Below, piece by piece: positions 29,213 to 37,209 of a stretch of DNA of 37,483 nt (within the stretch, counting starts at the first letter, position 1; every line of letters starts with the position of its first letter). The stretch is from Mycobacteriaceae bacterium. GTDB lineage: Bacteria; Actinomycetota; Actinomycetes; Mycobacteriales; Mycobacteriaceae. Both the position numbers and the translations under genes were made by a program. Below the pieces are notes generated by a model, which worked only from the letters and a program-made list of their open reading frames with translations, was not told the origin of the DNA and made no database searches. The stretch spans positions 1 to 37,483 of the forward strand of contig JAPOKC010000026.1 of the NCBI GenBank assembly GCA_029977845.1, read 5' to 3'.

Positions 29213-30915
29213 CTGTTCTTGGTGAACTCCTCACCCGTCTCCGGATTGATCGCCGTCTCACCCGGGGGCAGGTTGGACAGGTCCGGGGCGATCACCGTCG
29301 GCATATCGCCGGAGTCGGGCAGGCCGAACATCGGTTCCACACCGGTGGCCGGCACCAGCAGAAGATCGGTGCTGTTCCGCCGCGGCAGGGTGATGCCATG
29401 GAAGTAGTCCGGTGCGGTGAACCGCCAGATGAACATGGCGATGACGCCCAGCAACAGCGCCCCGATACCGACGACGGCCACCGCTCCGTAGCCGAAGATC
29501 GTCACGTTGTTGCCGTCGTCATCGGTCAGCCAGTCCGGGGCGGCGTAGGACTGGAGGCCGTAGATGAACACCGCGGTGAGGATCAGCGCGCCCAGCAGTG
29601 GCACGATGCCGCGCATCAGCAGATCGCGCCCCGACTTGGTGAGTTCCTTGCGATAGAACCAGACGCAGGCGAAGCCGGTCAGTCCGTAGTAGAAGGCGAT
29701 CATCAGACCCACCGAGCCGATCAGCGCGGTCAGCAGGTTGGGGCTGACGAGCGTGAACAGCAGATAGAACAGGATCGACACCGCACCCATGGCGATCGTC
29801 GAGGTGGTCGGCGTCAGGTACTTGCGGTGGATCTTGGCGAAGGCGTCCGGCAGGGCCTTGTAGACGCCCATCGAGAGCGTGGTGCGTGCCGTCGGCAGGA
29901 TGGTGGTCTGGGTGGACGCCGAGGCGGAGGTGAGGATCGACGCGGCCAGCAGCATCAGGCCGATCTTGCCCAGCGTGCTCTCGCCGAACAGGTCGTGGCC
30001 GACCGCGGCGAACACGTCGTCGGCATTGTCCTGGTTGCCCAGGCCCACACCCTCGTCGCCGACGCCGGCGAAGGCGATGGTGGCCACGGCCACCGTGGCG
30101 TAGGTGGCCAGCAGCAGGAAGGTCGAGATGACCGCGGCACGGCCCGGTGTGGTGCCGGGATCGTCGGACTCCTCGTTGCAGGCCACCGCGGTGTCCCAGC
30201 CCCAGTAGATGAACAGTGCGGTCAGCAGGGCGGGTGCGATCACCGTCGAGAAGTCCAGCCCGGCCGGCCAGAACCAGTCCAGCGCCGGCTTGATGGAGTA
30301 GGTCTCGGCCTGATCGGTGTAGACCTTGAACAGTGCCACACCGGCGAACGCGATCAGCACGACCAGTTCGATGCCCAGCAGGGCGTACTGCAGGCGGGCC
30401 GACACCTCGATGCCCCGGTAGCAGATGTAAGTCATGATCGCGATCCAGATCACGCCGGCCACCGTCGACCAGAATGTGCTGTCGGCAAGGTCGGAGGCGC
30501 CGACCAGAGTGAAGGAGTAGGAGCCGGCGATCTGCGCCAGGTTCGCCATCACGATGACGTCGGCGGCGATGATGCCCCAGCCGCCCATCCAGCCGACCAG
30601 CGGACCGAACGCCCGCGAGGCCCAGGTGAAGGTGGTGCCGCAGTCCGGTTCGGCCTTGTTCAGTTCCTGGTAGGCGACCGCGATCATCCACATCGGGATG
30701 AAGGCCATCAGGATGATCGCGGGAGCCTTCACCCCGGCAAGCAGTGCGCCGCCGCTGGCGACGATCAGACCGAGGCTGGCCGCCAGTGAATAAGCCGGTG
30801 CGGTGGAGGCCATTCCGACGACGACGCTGGACAGAAGTCCCAGCGCCCCGCCCTTGAGACCCTTGCTGTCAACGTTCCCCGCTGTTGACTCAACGGTGAG
30901 TTCGCCTTTGCTCAT
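29209..30915 (-). CDS. APC-family amino acid/amine permease
   Basis: The 568-residue integral membrane transporter has about twelve hydrophobic helices. The first helix region, GLLSSVVVGMASTAPAYSLA, carries the G-S/A-rich unwound segment typical of amino acid-polyamine-organocation carriers. YQELNKAEPDCGTTFTWASRAFGPLVGWMGGW is the family's conserved TM2-TM3 stretch. The hydrophilic C-terminus (ending GEEFTKNS) is cytoplasmic by prediction. It starts 30 bp after sdhB on the same strand, so it could be read from the sdh operon, yet by function it suits the neighbouring aminotransferase/dehydrogenase cluster. Substrate is probably an amino acid or amine; which one is not visible. Confidence 0.92.
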   Translation of the reverse strand: MSKGELTVESTAGNVDSKGLKGGALGLLSSVVVGMASTAPAYSLAASLGLIVASGGALLAGVKAPAIILMAFIPMWMIAVAYQELNKAEPDCGTTFTWASRAFGPLVGWMGGWGIIAADVIVMANLAQIAGSYSFTLVGASDLADSTFWSTVAGVIWIAIMTYICYRGIEVSARLQYALLGIELVVLIAFAGVALFKVYTDQAETYSIKPALDWFWPAGLDFSTVIAPALLTALFIYWGWDTAVACNEESDDPGTTPGRAAVISTFLLLATYATVAVATIAFAGVGDEGVGLGNQDNADDVFAAVGHDLFGESTLGKIGLMLLAASILTSASASTQTTILPTARTTLSMGVYKALPDAFAKIHRKYLTPTTSTIAMGAVSILFYLLFTLVSPNLLTALIGSVGLMIAFYYGLTGFACVWFYRKELTKSGRDLLMRGIVPLLGALILTAVFIYGLQSYAAPDWLTDDDGNNVTIFGYGAVAVVGIGALLLGVIAMFIWRFTAPDYFHGITLPRRNSTDLLLVPATGVEPMFGLPDSGDMPTVIAPDLSNLPPGETAINPETGEEFTKNS

Positions 30916-30945
30916 GGCGCAGAACCTTACGCCAGGTCAGCTGTT

Positions 30946-31701
30946 CTAGCGCGTGAACATCAACGCGCGTTTGACCTCCTGGATGGCCTTGGTCACCTCG
31001 ATACCGCGAGGACAGGCGTCGGTGCAGTTGAAGGTCGTGCGGCAACGCCAGACCCCGTCGACGTCGTTGAGGATCTCCAAGCGCTCGGCGGCGCCCTCGT
31101 CGCGGCTGTCGAAGATGAACCGGTGCGCGTTGACGATTGCCGCCGGCCCGAAGTAGCTGCCTTCGTTCCAGAACACCGGGCAGCTGGTGGTGCAACAGGC
31201 GCACAGGATGCATTTGGTGGTGTCGTCGTAGCGGGCCCGGTCGGTCTGGCTCTGGATCCGCTCCTTGGTGGGCGGGTTGCCGGTGGTGATCAGGAACGGC
31301 TTGACGGCGCGGTAGGCGTCGAAGAACGGCTCCATGTCGACCACCAGGTCCTTCTCCACGGGCAGGCCGCGGATCGGCTCGATGGTGATGGTCACCTGTT
31401 TCCCCTCGCTCTTGGGCAGCAGGTCGCGCATGAGCACCTTGCAGGCCAGCCGGTTGACTCCGTTGATCCGCATGGCATCGGACCCGCACACGCCGTGGGC
31501 GCAGGAGCGGCGGAAGGTCAGCGTGCCGTCGAGGTAGCTCTTCACGTAGATGAGCAGGTTCAGCAACCGGTCCGAGGGCAGGCACGGAACCCGGAAGCTC
31601 TGCCAGCCGCCACTGTCGGCGTGCCGGTCCGGATTCTCCGGATCGAAGCGGGCGATCTTCAGGGTGACCATCACCGAGCCCGGCGCAACGGGTGCCGTCA
31701 T
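30946..31701 (-). CDS. sdhB: succinate dehydrogenase iron-sulfur subunit
   Basis: The 251-residue subunit passes electrons from SdhA's FAD to menaquinone at the membrane. Cluster ligands follow E. coli SdhB spacing: [2Fe-2S] Cys67, Cys72, Asp75, Cys87, with Asp as third ligand as in E. coli; [4Fe-4S] Cys164, 167, 170 and 230; [3Fe-4S] Cys174, 220 and 226. It starts two bases after the sdhA stop and is the last structural gene of the operon. The set corresponds to the Sdh2 complex (Rv3316-Rv3319 in M. tuberculosis). An APC permease gene follows closely. Confidence 0.97.
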   Translation of the reverse strand: MTAPVAPGSVMVTLKIARFDPENPDRHADSGGWQSFRVPCLPSDRLLNLLIYVKSYLDGTLTFRRSCAHGVCGSDAMRINGVNRLACKVLMRDLLPKSEGKQVTITIEPIRGLPVEKDLVVDMEPFFDAYRAVKPFLITTGNPPTKERIQSQTDRARYDDTTKCILCACCTTSCPVFWNEGSYFGPAAIVNAHRFIFDSRDEGAAERLEILNDVDGVWRCRTTFNCTDACPRGIEVTKAIQEVKRALMFTR

Positions 31702-31703
31702 CG

Positions 31704-33458
31704 TCAGTACTTCCGTTCCATCGGCTCGTAGCGGGTCTGCGTCACCGGCTTGTAGTCCAGACGGACGTCGGAGAGTAGATCCTTGCCCTCCTTGTAGGCC
31801 ATCGTGTGGCGCATGTAGTTGGTGTCATCGCGGTTGGGGTAGTCCTCGCGGGCGTGACCGCCGCGGGACTCCTTGCGGTTGAGCGCGCTGACCACCGTCA
31901 CCTCGGCCAGTTCCAGCAGGAAGCCGAGCTCGATGGCCTCGAGCAGATCGCTGTTGTAGCGCTTGCCCTTGTCGTGCACCGAGATTCGCGAATAACGCTC
32001 CTTGAGCGCGTGGATGTCGGTCAGGGCCTGCTTGAGTGTCTCCTCGGTGCGGAATACCGCTGCGTTGTTGTCCATCGACTGCTGCAGTTCGCCGCGGATG
32101 TCGGCCACCCTCTCCTCGCCGTGCTCGGAGAGGATGTTGGCCACCCACTCGGTCACCATCGCGGCGGGCTCCGGCGGCATCTCGATGCGCGGATTGCCCA
32201 TCGCGTAGTAGGCGGCGGAGAACCCGGCCCGGCGGCCGAAGACGTTGATGTCCAGCAGCGAGTTGGTACCCAGGCGGTTGGCGCCGTGCACTGACACGCA
32301 GGCGCACTCGCCGGCGGCGTAGAGACCGGGCACCACATGGGTGTTGTCCCGCAGCACCTCGCCGATCAGTGTGGTCGGGATACCGCCCATCACGTAGTGA
32401 CAGGTGGGGTACACCGGCACCAGCTCGGTGACCGGATCCACGCCCAGGTAGGTGCGGGCGAACTCGGTGATGTCGGGGAGTTTGGCCTCCAGCACGTCCT
32501 CACCGAGATGACGGACGTCTATGTAGACGTAGTCCTTGTTCGGTCCGGCGCCGCGACCCTCGAGCACTTCGAGCACCATCGAACGCGCGACGATGTCGCG
32601 TGGGGCGAGGTCGACGATGGTGGGCGCGTAGCGCTCCATGAACCGCTCGCCCTCACCGTTGAGCAATCGGCCGCCCTCGCCGCGGACCGCCTCGGAGATC
32701 AGGATGCCCAGGCCGGCCAGACCGGTCGGGTGGAACTGGTGGAACTCCATGTCCTCCAACGGAAGTCCCTTGCGGAATACGATGCCCAGACCGTCACCGG
32801 TCAGCGTGTGGGCGTTGGAGGTGGTCTTGTACATCCGGCCCGAGCCGCCGGTGGCCAGCACGATCGCCTTGGCGTGGAAGACGTGGATGTCACCGGTGGC
32901 CAGTTCGTAGGCCACCACGCCGGTGGCCACCGGGCCGCGGGCGGTCTCGGTGAGCACCAGATCGAGCGCGTAGAACTCGTTGTAGAACTCCACGCCGTGC
33001 TTGACGCAGTTCTGATACAGCGTCTGCAGGATCATGTGGCCGGTGCGGTCCGCCGCGTAGCAGGCCCGGCGAACCGGGGCCTTGCCGTGGTCGCGGGTGT
33101 GGCCGCCGAACCGGCGTTGGTCGATGCGTCCCTCCGGGGTGCGGTTGAAGGGCATGCCCATCTTCTCGAGGTCCAGGACCGCGTCGATGGCTTCCTTGCA
33201 CATGATCTCGACCGCGTCCTGATCGGCCAGATAGTCACCGCCCTTGACGGTGTCGAAGGTGTGCCACTCCCAGTTGTCCTCTTCGACGTTGGCCAGTGCG
33301 GCGCACATGCCGCCCTGGGCGGCGCCGGTGTGGCTGCGGGTCGGGTACAGCTTGGTCAGCACGGCGGTGCGGACGCGGGGGCCCGCCTCGACTGCGGCGC
33401 GCATGCCGGCGCCGCCGGCGCCGACGATCACGACGTCGTACTTGTGCTGATGAATCAT
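31704..33458 (-). CDS. sdhA: succinate dehydrogenase flavoprotein subunit
   Basis: The 584-residue catalytic subunit oxidises succinate to fumarate with covalently bound FAD. The dinucleotide-binding GAGGAG is at about 13-18. The FAD-linking histidine is His43 in TRSHTGAAQGG. Active-site segments are RTPEGRIDQRRFGGHTRDHG, FHQFHPTGL, TCHYVMGG and GANRLGTNSLLD. Length and motifs match Rv3318. A good ribosome-binding site (GAGGAG) lies upstream of ATG 33458, in the 19-bp gap after sdhD. It acts on the cytoplasmic face, bound through SdhB to the SdhC/SdhD anchor. Confidence 0.97.
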   Translation of the reverse strand: MIHQHKYDVVIVGAGGAGMRAAVEAGPRVRTAVLTKLYPTRSHTGAAQGGMCAALANVEEDNWEWHTFDTVKGGDYLADQDAVEIMCKEAIDAVLDLEKMGMPFNRTPEGRIDQRRFGGHTRDHGKAPVRRACYAADRTGHMILQTLYQNCVKHGVEFYNEFYALDLVLTETARGPVATGVVAYELATGDIHVFHAKAIVLATGGSGRMYKTTSNAHTLTGDGLGIVFRKGLPLEDMEFHQFHPTGLAGLGILISEAVRGEGGRLLNGEGERFMERYAPTIVDLAPRDIVARSMVLEVLEGRGAGPNKDYVYIDVRHLGEDVLEAKLPDITEFARTYLGVDPVTELVPVYPTCHYVMGGIPTTLIGEVLRDNTHVVPGLYAAGECACVSVHGANRLGTNSLLDINVFGRRAGFSAAYYAMGNPRIEMPPEPAAMVTEWVANILSEHGEERVADIRGELQQSMDNNAAVFRTEETLKQALTDIHALKERYSRISVHDKGKRYNSDLLEAIELGFLLELAEVTVVSALNRKESRGGHAREDYPNRDDTNYMRHTMAYKEGKDLLSDVRLDYKPVTQTRYEPMERKY

Positions 33459-33477
33459 CGCCAGATCTCCTCGGAGG

Positions 33478-33921
33478 TCACGAGATGTTCGGGTTGAAGG
33501 TCACCAGGGTGTAGGTGCCGACCACCAGGATGAGGACGACCGAGATCGCCAGCAGCGAGTGCAGCCAGAAGCGGGTCGAACCCTTGCGGGAATAGTCGTC
33601 GATGATGGTCCGCATCCCGTTGGCGCCGTGCAGCTGGGCCAGCCACAACATGGCCAGATCCCAGACCTGCCAGAACGGGGACGCCCAGCGCTGGGCGATG
33701 TAGTTGAAGTCGACGCGGTACACGCCGTTCTCCCACATCAGCCCGATGAAGAGGTGACCGAGCACCAGGAAGATCAGCACGACGCCGGAGAACCGCATGA
33801 ACAGCCAGGCGTACTTCTCGAAGTTCGGCGTGCCGGAGTGCCGGCGGGGCGAGCGCGGGTTGTCCAGTGCGGCGGGGCGGTCGTGGTCCTTCTCGACGAC
33901 CGGCGCCTCGGGCCGGGTCAC
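33478..33921 (-). CDS. sdhD: succinate dehydrogenase membrane anchor subunit
   Basis: The 147-residue anchor starts at GTG 33921, overlapping the sdhC stop as GTGA. A charged N-terminal tail (TRPEAPVVEKDHDRPAAL) precedes three membrane helices (about 44-64, 84-102 and 119-140). His in WLAQLHGANGMRTIIDD is in the position expected for a haem b ligand in this family. With SdhC it forms the quinone site. The longer open frame upstream, to 34305, is antisense/out-of-frame sdhC. Equivalent to Rv3317. Confidence 0.93.
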   Translation of the reverse strand: MTRPEAPVVEKDHDRPAALDNPRSPRRHSGTPNFEKYAWLFMRFSGVVLIFLVLGHLFIGLMWENGVYRVDFNYIAQRWASPFWQVWDLAMLWLAQLHGANGMRTIIDDYSRKGSTRFWLHSLLAISVVLILVVGTYTLVTFNPNIS

Positions 33922-34292
33922 AGGAAGTGCTCCGCCATGTGCATCCCGATGACCACCGTCGCCGGGACCATGATCAGCAGCCAGACGGCGGCCACCGTCC
34001 ACAGCATCTGCCGTTGGTAACGCGGACCCTTCCACCAGAAGTCGATGAGGATCACCCGCACGCCGTTGAGGGCGTGATAGAGCACCGCGGCGACCAGCCC
34101 GAGTTCCATAAGGCCGATGGGCACGGTCTTGTAGGTCGCGACGACCTCGTTGTAGGCCTGCGGGCTGACCCGCACCAGCGCGGTGTCCAGGACGTGGACG
34201 AAGAGGAAGAAGAACACCGTGGCGCCGGTGATCCGGTGCAGCACCCACGACCACATGCCGGGATCGCCCCGGTACAGGGTCCGTCGACTCAT
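33918..34292 (-). CDS. sdhC: succinate dehydrogenase cytochrome b556 subunit
   Basis: The 124-residue subunit starts at ATG 34292 behind GGAGG; the frame runs back to 34367, but that part overlaps the gap to add and does not align with M. tuberculosis SdhC. Three membrane helices are visible. Family signatures are YRGDPGMWSWVLHRITG at the N-terminus, FLFVHVLDTALV and LYHALNGVRVILIDFW, with conserved His residues in the last two. It is the promoter-proximal gene of sdhCDAB. Confidence 0.94.
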   Translation of the reverse strand: MSRRTLYRGDPGMWSWVLHRITGATVFFFLFVHVLDTALVRVSPQAYNEVVATYKTVPIGLMELGLVAAVLYHALNGVRVILIDFWWKGPRYQRQMLWTVAAVWLLIMVPATVVIGMHMAEHFL

Positions 34293-34366
34293 CTCCGGCC
34301 TCCAACTGTTCGAACTGTGGGTGACTCTAACTCTTTGCGAGCAGCGGTGACGGGCACAATGGTCCA
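34293..34366. promoter_or_regulatory. divergent promoter region between sdhC and add
   Basis: This 74-bp gap must drive the sdh operon leftwards and add rightwards. On the minus strand TAGAGT (34329-34324) fits TANNNT and would give a leader of about 24 nt containing GGAGG. AACTGT occurs twice in tandem (34303-34308 and 34312-34317). I see no convincing -10 box for add and no clear palindromic operator. Confidence 0.45.
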
Positions 34367-35455
34367 ATGACGACCCCGTTGACCCTCGAGACGATCCGCC
34401 AGGCGCCCAAGGCGCTTCTGCACGATCACCTCGACGGGGGACTGCGGCCGTCGACGGTGATCGATATCGCCGGCCGGATCGGCTACGAGGGCCTGCCCAG
34501 CACCGACGAGAACGAGCTGGCAGCCTGGTTCCGCAATGCCGCGCACAGCGGTTCGCTGGTCCGCTACCTGGAGCCGTTCGCCCACACCGTGGCCGTGATG
34601 CAGACCCCGGACTCCCTGCACCGGGTCGCCCTGGAATGTGTTGAGGATCTCGCCGGGGACAACGTCGTCTACGCCGAGGTCCGGTTCGCCCCCGAGCTGC
34701 ACCTGGCCCGGGGGCTGTCGCTCGACGAGGTGGTGGACGCCGTGCTGGCCGGATTCGCCGATGGTGAGAAGGCCGCCGCGGCCGCCGGTCGGACGATCAC
34801 GGTGCGGTGTCTGGTGACAGCCATGCGCCACGCCGCCCGCTCACGCGATATCGCCGAGTTGGCCGTCCGGTTTCGCGACAAGGGCGTCGTCGGGTTCGAC
34901 ATCGCCGGCGCCGAGGCCGGCAATCCGCCGTCGAGGCACCTCGACGCTTTCGAGTACATGCGGTCCAACAACGCCCGATTCACCATTCACGCCGGCGAGG
35001 CGTTCGGGCTGCCGTCGATTCAGGAGGCGCTGGCGTTCTGCGGAGCCGATCGGCTCGGCCACGGGGTGCGCATCGTTGATGACATCACCCGGTTACCGGA
35101 CGGCGGTGTGGAGTTGGGCCGGGTGGCGGCGATCGTGCGGGACAAGCGCATTCCACTGGAGATGTGCCCGACCTCCAATGTCCAGACCGGCGCGGTGCCC
35201 AGCATCGAGAAGCATCCCTTCGACCTGTTGGCCCGCTTGCGATTCCGGGTGACCGTCAACACTGACAACCGGCTGATGAGCGACACCACCATGAGCCGCG
35301 AGATGCTCCAGTTGGTGGAGGCCTTCGGCTACGGCTGGAGTGACCTCGAGAGGTTCACCATCAATTCGATGAAGTCGGCGTTCATCCACTTCGACGAACG
35401 GCTGGCCATCATCGACGAGGTGATCAAACCGCGGTATGCGGTGCTGGTGGGCTAG
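34367..35455 (+). CDS. add: adenosine deaminase
   Basis: The 362-residue cytoplasmic enzyme deaminates adenosine and deoxyadenosine in purine salvage. Metal and catalytic motifs run in family order: HDHLDGGL (zinc ligands His19 and His21), [26 protein letters not shown], and [17 protein letters not shown] (late Asp pair region). It matches Rv3313c. In M. tuberculosis cdd and deoA lie between sdhC and add; here they are missing and add directly faces sdhC. Its TAG stop shares bases 35452-35455 with the stop of the convergent HNH gene. Confidence 0.95.
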   Translation: MTTPLTLETIRQAPKALLHDHLDGGLRPSTVIDIAGRIGYEGLPSTDENELAAWFRNAAHSGSLVRYLEPFAHTVAVMQTPDSLHRVALECVEDLAGDNVVYAEVRFAPELHLARGLSLDEVVDAVLAGFADGEKAAAAAGRTITVRCLVTAMRHAARSRDIAELAVRFRDKGVVGFDIAGAEAGNPPSRHLDAFEYMRSNNARFTIHAGEAFGLPSIQEALAFCGADRLGHGVRIVDDITRLPDGGVELGRVAAIVRDKRIPLEMCPTSNVQTGAVPSIEKHPFDLLARLRFRVTVNTDNRLMSDTTMSREMLQLVEAFGYGWSDLERFTINSMKSAFIHFDERLAIIDEVIKPRYAVLVG

Positions 35456-36948
35456 AAGGGCGGATCGTCGCCGGGATCGTGCTGGGCCGGGACGTTGAGC
35501 ATCTCGGCCAGTTTCGCATTGCGGTGTTCCCGCCGTCGGCGGTTATGCGCCCGTTCGGTGGCGATGCTGTGTGCCCGGTTCTGAGTCCGGGTGCGCTGAC
35601 GAAGCGGCATCATCGCGGTGCCGTTGCCGGACTCCGGCGAACGTGCCGCGACGGGTACTTCACCGGTGGGCGCCATGAGACTCGGGAGAAGCCATGCGCT
35701 ACCCGGGGTCGTCACGTAGGTCTGACCATCTGGCAGTTCCCAGATCACCGTGCCGTCTCGGAGTTGCCGGTCCTTCCAGCCCCAGAAGGTCTTGACGAGA
35801 TGATGAAAACGGCAGAGGCACTTCAGGTTTGAGGCGTGCGTCGGACCATCCCGATCGTAGGGGACAGTGTGGTCGAGATCGCAGACGATGGCGGGCCGAT
35901 CGCAGCCTGGGGCGCGGCAGGTGAGGTCCCGGGCGCGGACGAAATCGGCCAGCGTTCGAGACGGTCGATAGCGCGGCTCGGCGGGGCAGTCCGCGGGATG
36001 GACCAGCGGACGCAGCCGGGCCTTCGCCGCGATATCGCGGAGTAGCTCGGCGGGAATGAGGGCGCCTGTGCCCATCAGGTAGCCGGGCAGTTCACTGTCT
36101 CCGCGGAGGGATGACTGCTCAGCGACGACGTGGATCACGATGGGGGATTGCACTGCGACGGCGGCGGCGCAGTCCGGGCTTTCGCAACGGCACATCAATC
36201 GTTCGGCATTCGCCGCCAGTGCTCCCAACGCATCAGCTCTGCGCTGCGCGGCGGTACGGGGATCGTTCGGGCAGACGGTGGCGGCCAGCGCATCGAGTCG
36301 CTGGTCGAGCACTTGGGCGTCGGCGGTGAACAACCGGGCCGACAAATCGGACAAGCCTGCGCTGTCGTCCCAGATCGTTACGTCGCGATCTCTGGCACGC
36401 TCCCTGGTGCGCCGTTTGGCATCGCGATCGTGGGTGATGACGATCCGGTCGACTTCCCGGATGAGCCGGCCGTGGGTCATCGACGGCCAGCGTGCGGCTC
36501 GGGCGGCAAGGATTCGGTCGACCTCGGCCATCGCTGCCTCGTCGGTGATCAGGTCGGTGCGGTAGACGAGTGTGCGGAAGGTGTTCATATCGATGTCCCC
36601 GGCCTCGAACACCGCGGCGACCGCGGGCAGCCGGTGCATGGCGAGGCCGTAGTTCATCTGACTTCCGGCTTTGCCGAGGCTGATGCGAAGGGCGGCGGCG
36701 ATCTCCGCGCCGACAGCGGCCCAGGTGTCCACTGCCCACTCGGCGTTCTCGCCGCGCTCAGCACGGCGCAGTTCGAAGAGGTCACCGATGATCCTCAGGC
36801 GTCGCGCCGCCGCCTGGTTCTCCCGGCGTGACGTGACGGCCAACTCCTCGAGCAGCGATCGGGACTCCGGCGTCTCCGGAGGCTCCCAGTAGTCGTGAAC
36901 CTGTTTGTTGTCGAACACATGTTCGATAGTGCCAGAGGGGTCTGACAT
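35452..36948 (-). CDS. 13E12-type DUF222 protein with C-terminal HNH endonuclease domain
   Basis: The protein has 498 residues from ATG 36948. The first 300 residues are helical DUF222 (13E12 repeat family). The HNH module has the zinc-binding Cys pair in CRAPGC (344-349), DLDHTVPY (Asp357, His360), Asn374, then CLCRFHH (His382/383), so the nuclease site looks intact. The tail is basic and disordered ([12 protein letters not shown]). These genes occur in many copies in mycobacteria and often mark mobile or repetitive loci; their biological role is not settled. It lies about 260 bp from an IS110-family transposase gene, with a CAACCG inverted repeat just upstream. Confidence 0.92.
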   Translation of the reverse strand: MSDPSGTIEHVFDNKQVHDYWEPPETPESRSLLEELAVTSRRENQAAARRLRIIGDLFELRRAERGENAEWAVDTWAAVGAEIAAALRISLGKAGSQMNYGLAMHRLPAVAAVFEAGDIDMNTFRTLVYRTDLITDEAAMAEVDRILAARAARWPSMTHGRLIREVDRIVITHDRDAKRRTRERARDRDVTIWDDSAGLSDLSARLFTADAQVLDQRLDALAATVCPNDPRTAAQRRADALGALAANAERLMCRCESPDCAAAVAVQSPIVIHVVAEQSSLRGDSELPGYLMGTGALIPAELLRDIAAKARLRPLVHPADCPAEPRYRPSRTLADFVRARDLTCRAPGCDRPAIVCDLDHTVPYDRDGPTHASNLKCLCRFHHLVKTFWGWKDRQLRDGTVIWELPDGQTYVTTPGSAWLLPSLMAPTGEVPVAARSPESGNGTAMMPLRQRTRTQNRAHSIATERAHNRRRREHRNAKLAEMLNVPAQHDPGDDPPF

Positions 36949-36957
36949 TGATGGTGT

Positions 36958-36974
36958 TCAACCGTTCCGGTTGA
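36958..36974. repeat. 7-3-7 perfect inverted repeat upstream of the HNH gene
   Basis: TCAACCG (36958-36964), spacer TTC, then the exact complement of the first arm (36968-36974). It ends ten bases before the HNH gene's ATG on the minus strand. It could be an operator for that gene or an end-marker of the neighbouring insertion element; the sequence does not decide. Confidence 0.5.
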
Positions 36975-37026
36975 TGATTGGACTGGCTCGTCTGCTGGCG
37001 GTGGTGACCCTCGGTCTGACTGACAC

Positions 37027-37192
37027 CCTGCTGGGTTGTCTTCCATTTGATCTGTCCCACTGGCAGCAGGCGGGTCGCTTCACGAAGAGCCCGGTAGGGC
37101 GGACATGACTTAATCAGGAGCCTGGCAGTTCCCTCGTCAATGTCTTGTCTGCCCGCCCTACCGGTCATCCGCAAGTGCCGGCGGGGCCGGCA
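37027..37192 (+). ncRNA. candidate structured RNA in the non-coding end of an IS110-family element (possible bridge RNA)
   Basis: Three stem-loops lie in the 166 bp before the transposase start. Stem 1 is CCTGCTG/CAGCAGG (37027-37033 and 37064-37070). Stem 2 has 12-bp perfect arms, CCGGTAGGGCGG and complement (37091-37102 and 37153-37164). It continues, after an asymmetric internal loop, through GACATGAC/GTCAATGTC (37102-37109 and 37136-37144) around a 26-nt loop. Stem 3 is TGCCGG/CCGGCA with a 5-nt loop (37176-37192). IS110 elements are known to encode bridge RNAs of roughly this size in a non-coding end. Pairing is seen directly; the assignment is inference. Confidence 0.5.
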
Positions 37193-37209
37193 GAAGGGAC
37201 ACCACCATC

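Noticed and set aside
29023..30789. 588-codon plus-strand open frame opposite the APC permease
   Set aside because: His/Gln/Gly/Arg-rich shadow of codon bias in the permease; no motif or ribosome-binding site.
32337..33497. Plus-strand open frame opposite sdhA
   Set aside because: sdhA is intact and strongly conserved on the other strand.
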